Source: Megaleporinus macrocephalus
Lineage: Eukaryota; Chordata; Actinopteri; Characiformes; Anostomidae
DNA length: 64,000 nucleotides
Direction of reading: 5' to 3'
Assembly (NCBI GenBank): GCA_021613375.1
Contig: CM038720.1
Location: forward strand, 43,854,189 to 43,918,188
Part shown: positions 22,480 through 33,486 of the stretch, one piece after another
How positions within the stretch are numbered: the stretch's first letter is position 1
How the letters are laid out: every line of letters starts with the position of its first letter
Notes under the pieces: model-generated
The model's database searches: none
Seen by the model: the letters and a program-made list of their open reading frames with translations, nothing else
Told to the model about the DNA's origin: nothing
Translations under genes and position numbers: made by a program

Positions 22480-24165
22480 CTTTAACTGCCAGAGTGGTTC
22501 CAATTCTGAAGAAGCCCACACTGGACAGCTCAGATGTCTGCAACTACCGGCCGGTATCACTCCTTTCTTTTCTATCAAAAATTCTTGAGCGTGCTGTTTA
22601 TAACCAACTGTCTCTCTTTCTCACCCAGAACCTGCTCCAGGACCCCAACCAGTCCGGCTTCAAACCAGCGCACTCAACAGAAACAGCCCTCATAGCAGTG
22701 ACTGAGAAGCTCCAGACTGCAAGATCATCCAAACTGTCTCTGCAGCTTTCGACACGGTGAACCACAAGATCCTTCTATCCGTCCTCGCTGACTTGGGAAT
22801 CACGGGCTCTGCATGGAAGTGGTTTGAGTCCTATCTAGAGGGGCGGTCTTACCAGGTAACATGGAGAGGGTCTACATCTGCTCCTTGCAGGCTCCTTACT
22901 GGTGTCCCTCAAGGCTCAGTGCTAGGTCCACTCCTCTTTTCACTCTACACCCATTCTCTTGGTGATGTAATTACCTCTCATGGTTTCTCTTACCACTGCT
23001 ATGCTGATGACACTCAACTAATGCTTTCCTTCCCACCATCTGACACTCAGGTTTGCAGTCGTATCTCTGCATGTCTGACCGACATCTCTTCATGGATGAC
23101 AGCTCATCATCTGAAGCTCAATTCCAGCAAGACTGAGCTGCTGTTCATCCCTGGAACTACAGGTCCTCAGCAGGATCTTGCCATCTCATTCGAGAACTCT
23201 TTGATTGTTCCGTCTAAAGATGCAAGAAACCTTGGGGTGACTCTGGATGACCAGTTATCGTTCTCAGCCCAGATTACGAACCTGACTTGGTCATGCAGAT
23301 ACATTCTCCACAACATCAGACGCATCCAACCCTTCCTCTCTCAGGAGGCCTCCCAGGTGCTCGTCCAGTCTCTTGTCATTTCAAGGCTGGACTACTGCAA
23401 CTCACTCCTGGCTGGTCTTCCTCTGCAGGCCATCAGGCCCTTACAACTGATCCAGAATGCAGCAGCACGGCTCGTCTTCAATCTTCCCAAGTTCACTCAT
23501 GTCACTCCACTGCTGCGCTCTCTTCACTGGCTTCCTGTAGCTGCTCGCATTCAGTTTAAAGTTCTGATGCTTGCCTACAAAGCCAAGAATGGACCAGCTC
23601 CTCCTTACCTTATGGCAATGGTCAAAAGTCGAACCGCACCTCGAGCCCTTCGGGCTTCAAGTACGGCTCGGCTTGACCCGCCATCACTTAAGATTCATGG
23701 AAGACACGCAACAAAACGCTTCTCTGTCCTGGCACCCAGATGGTGGAACGAACTTCCACTGGCTGTCCGAACAGCGAACTCTCTCGCGGTCTTCAAATGC
23801 AGACTGAAGACCCATCTCTTTGTAAAGCACTTATAATCACTAATATACTAAAGTATGGTATAAACTGTAATTGCACTTTATCTTCTAGGAGCACTGGCTA
23901 AGTAATGCACTTGTACTGTATGTAGTCTTGTATTTGTTTTCTTCTCTGTAGGTGTTCCAGTCTGGCTAGGTATTGCATTGTCTTTTTTCTAGGTATCAGC
24001 ACTGGCCCTGTGTTTATGGCAGTGTTTGAGTATAGAGTGGTTTGGACTTAATCCTGTTGTACTAGATAGAGATTCATACTCTAACCAACACTAAGCACTT
24101 TTGTAAGTCGCTCTGGACAAGAGCATCTGCTAAATGCCGTAAATGTAAATGTAAATGTAAACTGC
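22480..24165 (+). mobile_element. L2-clade LINE, 5'-truncated
   Basis: Begins within RT and runs to a 3' tail of repeated TGTAAA/TAAATG units (24139-24162), typical of L2-type elements. The 3' UTR follows the stop at 23836. No endonuclease remains. Confidence 0.88.
22494..23836 (+). pseudogene. L2-type reverse transcriptase with one frame break
   Basis: The first frame holds VPILKKPTLDSSDVCNYRPV and QSGFKPAHSTETALIAVTEK. A deletion of about 25 nt near 22745 removes the middle of the usual [11 protein letters not shown] block. The second frame continues with [44 protein letters not shown] (catalytic YADD), LNSSKTELLFIPG, NLGVTLDDQLSF, SRLDYCNSLLAGLP, LQLIQNAAARLVF and the C-terminal RWWNELPLAVRTA. 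Apart from the deletion the 359-codon frame is intact to its stop, indicating a fairly young copy. Confidence 0.88.
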
Positions 24166-24169
24166 AATT

Positions 24170-24879
24170 AACAAATACATGATGAACATATGACAATTTG
24201 ATTGGTGCTAATCCAGCATAAAAAAAACAGATCGAAAATAGATATTAAGACAGAAATTAGCATGCTATTAGTGAAGCTAATTGGTTATCTAAAGGCTATT
24301 TATAGTGTGGAATTATAAGGCGAACTACGTGGTGCCCTGCTGCAGTCACTCCTAAGCTCTTATATATGATTCATTGCCATTACTCCCTACCCCACCCAGC
24401 TCCTGTGAGAGTAGTGGTCACTGACATAAGATATCTAATCCAAAAAAAATTACCTTATTTTACAGTGTGTCTCAAGTTTTATTCACTATTTCTACTATAA
24501 TTATACTTTGTCTGTTTGAACTGATGAAAATGTTGCATAACTGTAAACCTGAATAAACATACAAATTCATAACATATTAAACTACACATTTAAGCAATGT
24601 ATAAACATTTATTCAAAGATTTCTTTTTATATATCTTTTTTTTTTTTTTTTACATTTTTCATAATGTATATATTGCATTTTTTATACATTCCTGAATGCT
24701 AAATAAATACATGTTTTAACTTAATAATAATTTGCACAACAGTAATAACTTTAAGTACATTAAACTACAATCATGGACTGATTACAACATTACTACTAAA
24801 GTGAATGGAGGAGAAATTTCAGACTTAAACGTGAACGAATCTCTGATTTATACCACTGTCAAACTACAACTATAATAGT
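24170..24879. other. OR2 3' flank
   Basis: AT-rich, with a long T run near 24640. A stretch at about 24340-24375 (CCTGCTGCAGTCACTCC) weakly resembles the conserved downstream block of OR1, OR3 and OR4. Confidence 0.4.
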
Positions 24880-25875
24880 TTAATTCTTTGTTATGCTCTT
24901 GACAGGATCTTTCATTACAAAGTTCACCTTAGTGCGTTTGTAAAGTATTTTAATAGACTGTAACACCTCCTCTGTCTTCAGACTATATATAACCGGGTTT
25001 AACATAGGTGGAATTGTTTGTGCTAGTACTGAATTGAGTATTCTAGTATTTGGATCTATGAATGTTACTGCATGAGCAGTAAAATAAACCCCAAAGATTG
25101 GTAGATAATACATGGCCACTAATATGAGGTGGGAAGTGCAGGTTTTCATAGCTTTGATTCGATCAGCACCATGTGAGAGTTTCCACAGAGCATTACCAAT
25201 AAAAATATATGACAAGACTATTAGTAAGAATGGAAGGCAAAGCACAAAAGCAATATATATATAAGCCATCATGAAATTAGGTGATTTATCACTACATGCT
25301 ATTCTATAGACAGGCCCATGATCACAGAAATAGCTGTAAACTATGGGAGAGCCACAGAAGGACAGTCTGGTAATCAGAACTACACGAATAATAACAACAA
25401 ATACAGAGAAAAGCCACATAATACCAATAATCAGAGTCATAGTGGATTTGGTGACAATAACGTGATACTTCAGAGGATAACATATAGCAATCACTCTGTC
25501 AAAAGACAAAGCAAGCAGAGTAAATGACTGCATAGAAAAAAAAAGAAAAACAAAAAACATGCTTGTCAGACAGTCTTCATAAGGTATGTACTGGTCCTCA
25601 CGTAGAAACATGTCTGCATACTTTGGAATAATAGCAGAACTTCCAAATAGATCAGACAAGGCCAAGTTAAAGACAGCAATATACTTTGCTGTGTGGAGAG
25701 TACGTGCCAGGTAGATAGTACTCATTATAAAAGAGTTTGCTAAAATAGTTACAGCATATATAAAGCACAAAAACATATAATAATATTTTGCATGTGGCAT
25801 ATTGTACAATCCACTGATGTAAAATGCGGGGTGCTGTATGAATGTAGCATTATCAGGGGGCACCACAGAAGTCAT
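24880..25875 (-). CDS. Olfactory receptor OR2, intact
   Basis: 331-aa seven-transmembrane receptor in one coding exon, ATG at 25875-25873. Motifs: DNATF glycosylation site, LHTAKYIAVFNLALSDL (TM2), YEDCLTSMF (extracellular Cys), LALSFDRVIAICYPLKYH (TM3/ICL2), KAMKTCTSHL and PPMLNPVIYSLK. TM1 reads ILANSF where the other copies read VLGNSF, so the near-universal GN motif is AN. One residue is added in the last extracellular loop (AVTFIDPN versus TTYIDPN). Length and frame are normal, so it is probably functional, with the TM1 substitution as a caveat. Same orientation and 5' architecture as its neighbours. Confidence 0.92.
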   Translation of the reverse strand: MTSVVPPDNATFIQHPAFYISGLYNMPHAKYYYMFLCFIYAVTILANSFIMSTIYLARTLHTAKYIAVFNLALSDLFGSSAIIPKYADMFLREDQYIPYEDCLTSMFFVFLFFSMQSFTLLALSFDRVIAICYPLKYHVIVTKSTMTLIIGIMWLFSVFVVIIRVVLITRLSFCGSPIVYSYFCDHGPVYRIACSDKSPNFMMAYIYIAFVLCLPFLLIVLSYIFIGNALWKLSHGADRIKAMKTCTSHLILVAMYYLPIFGVYFTAHAVTFIDPNTRILNSVLAQTIPPMLNPVIYSLKTEEVLQSIKILYKRTKVNFVMKDPVKSITKN

Positions 25876-25893
25876 GTCAGGAGGAAACTGGCT

Positions 25894-26182
25894 CTAAATA
25901 TGATGTAGGGAAAGGTTAGTCACAGACCCTTCAAACAGTTAAAATGATTAACACAGTGTATAACATTCACAATAAATGTAATACCAAATGACTAATTAAT
26001 AACCTCATCAACTAGCCAGAAGAGTAAGTTAAGAAATGATCCACAGTGGTTTCATACCTTCTGCTGCAGGACAAAATCTTTAGGACCAGAATTTCAGAAG
26101 AGAATGCACACATTTATAACTAACCTATGTTTACGTCAACCTCATAAGTACACCTCTGAAGAAACATGCAAATCTCTATAGA
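25894..26182 (-). promoter_or_regulatory. OR2 promoter, 5' exon and intron
   Basis: TCTATAGA (26182-26175), TGACGTAA (26138-26131), 12-base gap, TATAAA (26118-26113), exon 1 end at 26058 with donor GTAT from 26057, a 164-bp intron, acceptor TTTAG ending at 25894. The 18-nt leader in exon 2 starts AGCCAG. Confidence 0.65.
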
Positions 26183-26470
26183 CAGGGTTGTGTTCTCAAC
26201 TGACATACATTTGTAGTGTTTAAAAAAATACATTAACGGATTGCCCCATAAAATAACTTGGTATAATAAAAGACTAAATTATCATCATCAATGTGTTTTG
26301 ATTAAGGCAAATTTTAGCTATGATCCTAACCTGATCCACCATATAGGATGTGTTTTCTGGTAAAGACTGATTACTGAAACGTTAAAGGGTTATATCGATC
26401 ATTCTGGCAGGGGTAAGATCAAAGATTACCATAAATTATATGTTCTGAAACCAGAGATGTCAAGTGACTT

Positions 26471-27283
26471 TTTACTTCTACTCCTTATATTTACACTCCA
26501 TTATCAGTACTTTCTACTCCTTATATTTACACTCCATTATCTGTACTTTCTACTCCTTATATTTACACTCCATTATCTGTACTTTCTACTCCTTACATTT
26601 ACACTCCATTATCTGTACTTTCTACTGCTTTAATTTACAATCCATTATCTGTACTTTCTACTCCTTACATTTACACTCCATTATCAGTACTTTCTACTCC
26701 TTACATTTACACTCCATTATCTGTACTTTCTACTCCTTATATTTACACTCCATTATCTGTACTTTCTACTCCTTATATTTACACTCCATTATCTGTACTT
26801 TCTACTCCTTACATTTACACTCCATTATCTGTACTTTCTACTGCTTTAATTTACAATCCATTATCTGTACTTTCTACTCCTTACATTTACACTCCATTAT
26901 CAGTACTTTCTACTCCTTACATTTACACTCCATTATCTGTATTTCTACTCCTTATATTTACACTCCATTATCAGTACTTTCTACTCCTTACATTTACACT
27001 CCATTATCAGTACTTTCTACTCCTTATATTTACACTCCATTATGTTTACTTTCTACTCCTTATATTTACACTCCATTATCTGTACTTTCTACTCCTTTAA
27101 TTTACACTCCATTATCTGTACTTTCTACTCCTTACATTTACACTTTATTATCAGTACTTTCTACTCCTTACATTTACACTCCATTATCAGTACTTTCTAC
27201 TCCTTACATTTACACTCCATTATCAGTACTTTCTACTCCTTACATTAACACTCCATTATCAGTACTTTTTACTCCTTACATTT
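26471..27283 (+). repeat. 36-bp minisatellite with higher-order structure
   Basis: About 22 tandem copies of a 36-bp unit (core ACACTCCATTATCTGTAC). Variant units (with TACTGCTTTAATTTACAATC) occur at about 26623 and 26839, exactly 216 bp apart, and the six units between them repeat in order. Because 36 is a multiple of 3, a long chance ORF runs through it. A 2-bp deletion lies near 26940. Confidence 0.95.
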
Positions 27284-27614
27284 TAAACATAGTCTCGTTA
27301 CTCCTATTTCATTACAGCTTGTTTTCATTCATGAACATTTACATTCCAGTAAAGATTATTGATAACATGCCTTTAAAGTTTGACACCACCATTACAATAC
27401 TTATAGACAACTAGTCATCATATCTTCCGCTCCACGAAACTAATGTACTAAACTACATTAATGTTCTATGTGCGTATATGCGGCTGAAACAGGAAGCCTA
27501 GCGCATCCCAAAATTATCAACATTAACATTTTAATATACTATAACATATTATAGTCATTTTGGCTTTTAGAAGAATGGGGTTACAGAGCGCTATTTTTTA
27601 GTACATCACTCAGA

Positions 27615-27965
27615 GGTGGGTCTTTGGCTGACAGCCAGACTCTTCATCCAGTACAGCAGGATGCTGCAGATTGCCATCTCTGGTCTGACACCTGCAGACA
27701 ATGTTGCCCCAGGCCACTAGAGAGACATAACACCATTAATGGAAGGGGATGGGTACCTGATGGAGCAGTACTTCTGGTTTCATCCTTGGTTCCTTGTTGC
27801 ACACACCTTGCAAGCGACTACATAGGCCTGCACATCTTGGTCACCAGAGCCATCTGGGAATGTGGGAATGTGCAAGTGACCTGTGAATGGGGAGAGTGTC
27901 CCCACTGCAGCACCTGGTTCCTAACTGCAGTAACACATAATCTTGTGGTTGTTCTTATGAGGGAG
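27615..27965 (-). pseudogene. Possible Gypsy integrase N-terminal remnant
   Basis: The minus strand gives, in broken frames, VLQWGHSPHSQVT and then ACKVCATRNQG. These resemble the start of the integrase zinc-binding module and its second CxxC in fish Gypsy elements (LQWxHxS... and ACxVCARNK). Stops and frameshifts are abundant and nothing else of the element is identifiable nearby. Confidence 0.4.
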
Positions 27966-27969
27966 AACT

Positions 27970-29080
27970 GAAACTGCTTCAAACTCTTTTGTGAGGGCAG
28001 TCTATGGCATGGCGATCGTGCTAAAATTCTTCCCCAGATTGTGGAAGAAGTTACTGAAGTCCAGGAAATGCTGTCTCAAGTGAAGGCATGTAGGTTGTGG
28101 ACAACGGAACAAGACTCAGAACGTGGCTGGATCTTTTCTCAGGCTATTGTGACACCATGAAGTTGACAAATGCCCTGATGTGCTCCTGGCTATATTGCCC
28201 CCATAAAATCATAAAAACCTGCTCATGCCTTCCAATGGCAGCACCTTGTCTCAAAAGATGGCCTTTACATCCTTCATTTATACCCCAGAAAACCACAAGA
28301 GAAGCCACAGCAGGTTTTAGGGTAACAGGAACCAAGTGACAAGCTAATGGGGATAACTGTTCAGACTTGAAATCAAATCAGGCTGTGCATGTGCTTTGCG
28401 AGCATTATACCAATACTTAACAAAAGCCTCAATGAAGAGAGTAAAAGGAATAAGCAGCTGAAGGATCTCGAAAAGTGAGGGGGGGTGTGAAACTCTCAGC
28501 TTTGGTATCCAAATTACTGGCTTTTTCTGTTAACCCGCCCAAGTGTTGTGCAGTGGGCCTGAATGGTCATGGGAGGTGTAATTTATCTCCCTCTGATAGC
28601 TCTGCGGCCAAAACCCTGGATCTAGCCCTCACACAAATGATTTCTCAGATCAAAACGAAAATGTATATTTATTAAATGATCATACATATCATACTTTAAG
28701 CATCAAAATGGCCATTTACATTTAGACATCATCATTAGACAGGGCAGTGTAAGACAATGAAATAAAATAAGAATAATTTTTCTGTTAGTTATTCATTTAA
28801 CCATCATCATCTTGTTGATATAGTTAAGTGGGAGACTGTCTTCTTTAGAATAAGCAGACCAACGCAGCAGATAGAAAATCCGCAACCTTTGAAGTATTTA
28901 CTAAAAACAGTCATTTTTATTCATTATTATTTTTCTGATATATGTAATATACTTTGTGCTGACTGGCAGCCCTGTATTGAACTTTGGGCTGAAACTCTTC
29001 TTGTATGGTCAGTGTGAACAAGTGTGTCTTTGCTGCTGTTGATGAAAAAAGGGGTATGCATTGCTTTTTAAACAGCAAAA
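27970..29080. other. Unassigned interval
   Basis: No convincing coding sequence. Several ORFs of 60-80 codons lack recognisable motifs. May contain old repeat remnants. Confidence 0.35.
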
Positions 29081-29088
29081 CTAAAAAC

Positions 29089-29155
29089 TGAGTTGTACTC
29101 TGCTGCAGCAACTGCTGAGCTGTTTTTTTTACCACAAAATTAACCCTCGCCACCC
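29089..29155. other. Conserved block downstream of OR3
   Basis: Contains TACTCTGCTGCAGCAACTGC followed by TGAGC and a T run. Similar to blocks downstream of OR1 and OR4. It lies about 480 bp past the OR3 stop. Confidence 0.45.
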
Positions 29156-29632
29156 CTCCTCACCACACTTGCTACTGAAATCACTAGAGTGGTAGTTATT
29201 AGCATGTAATAACAAACCTGCAAATGACAGACATTTTTACAGAGAATCCCAAGACATAAAAATCGTGAAATTTCTATTTTCCGCAGAAGCCTTTCAAAAA
29301 CATTGCGGACATATATATTAAAGTGAATAAGGGACAGATTCTATTTTTTAAGTGTGTGTCTTGGAAACTGCACCTGTAATGTTTCCTCTGTTTGTATGGA
29401 CAAAAATATTGGCGAGATAACTGTAAACCTCTAAAACACAAACATGCAGGTTAACTAAAATAAATATTTTAACAGTGTATTGACATTGTATCTGATTTCT
29501 TTATTTCCCTGAACTTGATATAAACTCATTGCATGCAGTACATTGAACTTGAGTAAAAAAATGGTAGTCTAAATGGAGGAATTTCAGTTTTTAACAAAGT
29601 GATTTTCTCTGTGCTGTACAAATTCTATCATT

Positions 29633-30598
29633 TTAGTTCACTGCAGAGTTCACCTTAATTCGTTTGTAGAGAACTTTAATAGACTGTAATACCTCCTCTG
29701 TCTTGAGACTATATATGATGGGGTTTAACATAGGTGGAATTGTTTGAGTTAAAACTGAGTTGATTATTCTAGTGTTTGGATCTATATATGTTGTGAGAGC
29801 AGTAATGTAAGTGCTGGTAATTGGAAGATAAAACATGGCCACTAATATGAGGTGGGAAGTGCAGGTTTTCATAGCTTTCATTCGATCAGCACCATGTGAG
29901 ATCTTACACAGAGCATAACCAATACAAACATATGAGATAGCTATCAGCAGCAATGGAAAGCAAAGCACAACAGCAACATTGACATAAGCCATCATAAAAT
30001 TTGGAGAATTATCATTACAGGCTAGTCTGAAGATAGGGCCATGATCACAGAAGTAACTGTAAACTATCGTAGATCTACAGAAGGACAATCTGGCAGTCAG
30101 AGCTACTCGGGCAGTAACAACAGATATAGATAAAAGCCACATTACACTAATGACCAGTGTCATTGTGGATTTAGTGACAATAGCGTGATACCTTAGAGGG
30201 AAACATATAGCAATCACTCTGTCAAAGGACAAAGCCAGCAGAGTGTAGGACTGCATGGTCATAAAAAGAAAAACAAAGAACATGCTTGCCAGACAGTCTT
30301 TATAAGGTATGTACTGGTTCTCACTCAGAAACATGTCTGCATACTTCGGAATAAGAGCAGAACTTCCACACAGATCAGACAAGGCCAAGTTAAAGACAGC
30401 GATATACTTTGCTGTGTGGAGAGTACGAGAGAGGTATATAGCACACATTATAAAAGAGTTTCCTAAAACAGTCACAGCATATACAAAACACAGAAACATA
30501 TAATAATACTTTGTATGCGGCATGTTGTACAATCCACTGATGTAAAATGTGGGGGGGCGAATGAATGTAGCATTCTCAAGAGGCGCCACAGAAGTCAT
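29633..30598 (-). CDS. Olfactory receptor OR3, intact
   Basis: 321-aa seven-transmembrane receptor, ATG at 30598-30596. Motifs: ENATF glycosylation site, VLGNSFIM (TM1), LHTAKYIAVFNLALSDL (TM2), YKDCLASMF, LALSFDRVIAICFPLRYH, YFCDHGPIFRLAC (ECL2), KAMKTCTSHL and PPMLNPIIYSLK. The C-terminal tail is about ten residues shorter than in OR1, OR2 and OR4 (ends IKVNSAVN), still normal for ORs. A conserved acceptor lies 14 nt upstream. No break. Probably functional; ligand unknown. Confidence 0.93.
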   Translation of the reverse strand: MTSVAPLENATFIRPPTFYISGLYNMPHTKYYYMFLCFVYAVTVLGNSFIMCAIYLSRTLHTAKYIAVFNLALSDLCGSSALIPKYADMFLSENQYIPYKDCLASMFFVFLFMTMQSYTLLALSFDRVIAICFPLRYHAIVTKSTMTLVISVMWLLSISVVTARVALTARLSFCRSTIVYSYFCDHGPIFRLACNDNSPNFMMAYVNVAVVLCFPLLLIAISYVCIGYALCKISHGADRMKAMKTCTSHLILVAMFYLPITSTYITALTTYIDPNTRIINSVLTQTIPPMLNPIIYSLKTEEVLQSIKVLYKRIKVNSAVN

Positions 30599-30612
30599 GT
30601 CAGGAGTCTGGT

Positions 30613-30943
30613 CTTAAATAAAATATGAGAAAAATTACAGAACCTTTAAACAGTTCACCACAGTACAAATCATCATATTACTACTGCAAATAAAAATTAT
30701 TTCAAAACTTGTATAAATAAATACTTATATAAATAAAAATATAACAACAAAGAAATTAACAACAAATGACAACCTCTCTAAAACTAACTGACAACAAAAC
30801 ACAATGGTTTGATACAATACCTTCTGCAACAAGACAAAACCTTTTAAAGCAGAATTTCAAGAGATACTAAACATATTTATAACTGGTATATGTTTACGTC
30901 ATCCTCACAAGCACTCCTCTAAAAAACCACAAGTCTCTATAGA
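30613..30943 (-). promoter_or_regulatory. OR3 promoter, 5' exon and intron
   Basis: TCTATAGA (30943-30936), TGACGTAA (30901-30894), 12-base gap, TATAAA (30881-30876), exon 1 end at 30821 with donor GTAT from 30820, a 208-bp intron, acceptor TTTAAG ending at 30613, then ACCAGACTCCTGAC and the ATG. Confidence 0.65.
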
Positions 30944-31269
30944 CAAGGTTGTTCTACCACATTAGAATACTTCTGCAGTTAATATAAAAATGTAATTATG
31001 AGTTCTCAGTCTGAACAATAAATGATAAATCAGGACAGAATGCTGAAATATCCCAGCAGTGTTTGCAATGTTGCTCATGCTTTACAAGCTAGCAGTGTTT
31101 GGCTGATGAAAGGCACCCAGAATATGCTGCCTGCCAGATCTGCTTATTCAATACAGTATCTCACAAAAAAAGTGAGAGCACCCCTCACATTATATATTAA
31201 TATTCAATACAATACCAATATTCAATTACATATTTTCATTGAACAGCACTGGAATTATGCCAATATAAA

Positions 31270-31765
31270 ATTGTCAGTGTATAGAGTGTAGAACAGTGTA
31301 AAATAGTCAGTGTACAGCTTGTAGAACAGTGTAAAGTAGTCAGTGTACAGCTTGTAGAACAATGTAGTCAGTGTACAGCTTGTAGAACAGTGTAAAGTAG
31401 TCCGTGTACAGCTTGTAGTACAGTGTAAAGTTGTCAGTGTACAGCTTGTAGTACAGTGTAAAGTAGTCAGTGTGCAGCTTGTAGAACAGTGTAAAATAGT
31501 CAGTATACAACTTGTAGAACAGTGTAGTCAGTGTACAGCTTGTAGAACAGTGTAAAGTAGCCAGTGTACAGCTTGTAGTACAGTGTACAGTAGTCCGTGT
31601 ACAGCTTGTAGTACAGTGTAAAGTAGTCAGTGTACAGCTTGTAGAACAGTGTAAAGTAGTCCATGTACAGCTTGTAGAATAGTGTAAAGTAGTCAGTGTA
31701 CAGCTTGTAGAACCGTGTAAACTAGTCCGTGTACAGCTTGTAGAACAGTGTAGTCAGTGTACAGG
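31270..31765 (+). repeat. 33-bp minisatellite
   Basis: About 15 tandem copies of a 33-bp unit with core GTGTACAGCTTGTAGAACAG. A few units are shorter because a segment around TAAAG is missing (for example near 31360, 31525 and 31750). It lies between OR3 and the Gypsy/hAT composite. Confidence 0.92.
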
Positions 31766-32502
31766 TAAGAACGTAAACTGAAAGCAGCCCGTGGGGGGGG
31801 TCAGTCTGTTAAAAATGAAAAGGTATGTATTTCCACAGTGAGTCCAGTGAATTACCACTCTAAACTATTGCCCAGCCCAAGTTTCTGGCTGAGTTCATAA
31901 AACATTAGGCCCGAAAAGAGGTGTGAAGGAAAAAAACAAAATACCTGTCTTAGGGAAACTGAGAACAAAGGATGCTAGGGGAAAACACTGGCCACCTCAA
32001 AAGAATTAGAAGAAATGTAAATCAAAAGACATAAAAGGAGTTCTTAATATTTTCCCAAAAATATTAAGTAACAAAAGCCCTGGTTTTATTTATGTATTTA
32101 ATTTATTTTTATTTTTTTGTTTGGGAAGCACTGAAAGACAATTAAGGGGGAGTGCGGTGACCCCAGGGTGTGCAGTAAAACGTGAAGTGTGCCACCACAG
32201 CAGAACCTTCTTCTGACGCGAGTTGTGTTCATCCACAGACTTGCTCTAGATCAGGATCAAGGTAGACAAACACATAACGATCAATAGCCTCTCTTAAGAC
32301 CTCATTGATGAGATGTTGGAAAATAGCCAGTGCATTCATTAACCCAAAAGGCATGACCAAGTACTCATAATGGCCTGATAGAGTGATGAAGGCCATCTTC
32401 CACTCATTGCCTTCTCGGATATAGGCACTGCACAAGTCCAACTAGGTATAGACGGACGCCTGCTGCCGCCCCTTGAAGGCAGAGGGCACAAGGGGCAGAG
32501 GT

Positions 32503-33486
32503 TAGAGATGGAAGAATTGATCGGCCATGTATCGGAATCGGCCGTTTTTTATTCAAAATGTGTGATCGGCGGTCGGCCAATCTCGAGAGCCAATCGATGG
32601 CGGTAAACAAATGAGCCTAATTTCTGTATTAACAGCTAGCGTTTCATCCAGGAAGGGGAGCCCTGTGTGAAACCCCCTCCGGCCAGTTCCCTGTAATTCC
32701 TATCTGAACTGCTAGGTGGAAATACATACCCTTTCGTTTTTAACAGACTGACTAAAGCAGCGGCTTCGCAAGAAAAGTTAAAGCGTTCACCGCATGTGCG
32801 GAAAGAAAACATTGTCCATCTAGCAGTTTGTTACCGTAAGTGACTCATCCAGGGCAGTTTGTAACATCTGTAAAATTAGTAACATCAGCGTCTCTCGTGG
32901 GAACCAAAACAAAGACATTTAACACACTAATCTGATACTAATTTGATATGGCGCATACACCATGCAGCTGAATACAGTGAGCATCAGCAAACAGCAGAGC
33001 TAGCCCACACAGCCCAGAGAACCGTGCAGACCAGATCTGACCGGTACGAACAGTACAGCAGCAGCAACAGCCAGAGAGCTAAAGAAAACACAGAGAGAGT
33101 GATTGAGTTTATATTTCTAGATAAGCAGCTCTTCTCGGCTGTAGAAGACGTTCATTCTGCTGCTTAATATTCCAGCTGGATCCACGCTCTGCTGTTCCTA
33201 GTAGAGATACTTTTCAGATGTGGCTCTTCCGGAGCTGTATCAAGCGGTTTACTCCCACATAGACCAACTTCTAATTTAGTTAAAATATTATACTGTTTCA
33301 TATGAGCTAATAAAACTGGTAATAAACCAGTTTCCACCTTGTTTCATGATTTGCTTGTGCTAATAATATGTAGCCCTGCCGTGTCTAACAGCCCCACCCT
33401 TGATTGATATTGGCTATCGGCCGATCGCACTGAAAGGTGATCGGCGATCGGAATCGGCCTCAAAAACGCTGATCGGTCCATCTCTA
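32503..33486. mobile_element. hAT-like DNA transposon nested in Gypsy
   Basis: 984 bp, with terminal repeats TAGAGATGGA and TCCATCTCTA and subterminal GATCGGCC/GGCCGAT motifs. The flanking 8-bp duplications GCAGAGGT (32495-32502) and GTAGAGGG (33487-33494) match the expected target GCAGAGGG with one change each. An 8-bp duplication is the hAT signature. Confidence 0.8.
32825..33167 (+). pseudogene. hAT (ZBED-type) transposase N-terminal remnant
   Basis: About 32840-32910 encodes a BED-finger-like AVCNICKISNISVSRG. 33060-33165 encodes AKENTERVIEFIFLDKQLFS and AVEDV, which resembles the ERVxxFIxxDxxPFSVVEDV segment of ZBED/hAT transposases. The middle and catalytic C-terminus are absent, so the element depends on a partner for movement. 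Confidence 0.6.

Noticed and set aside
26464..27414. 316-codon ORF across the tandem array
   Set aside because: It exists only because the 36-bp unit is divisible by three and lacks stops. There is no protein family match and the array is clearly a minisatellite.
28144..28335. Possible gene in 27.97-28.48 kb
   Set aside because: Short ORFs on both strands with no start context, splice signals or family motifs.
26471..31765. CRISPR-like repeat arrays
   Set aside because: Units are contiguous with no unique spacers, and the genome is eukaryotic. These are minisatellites.
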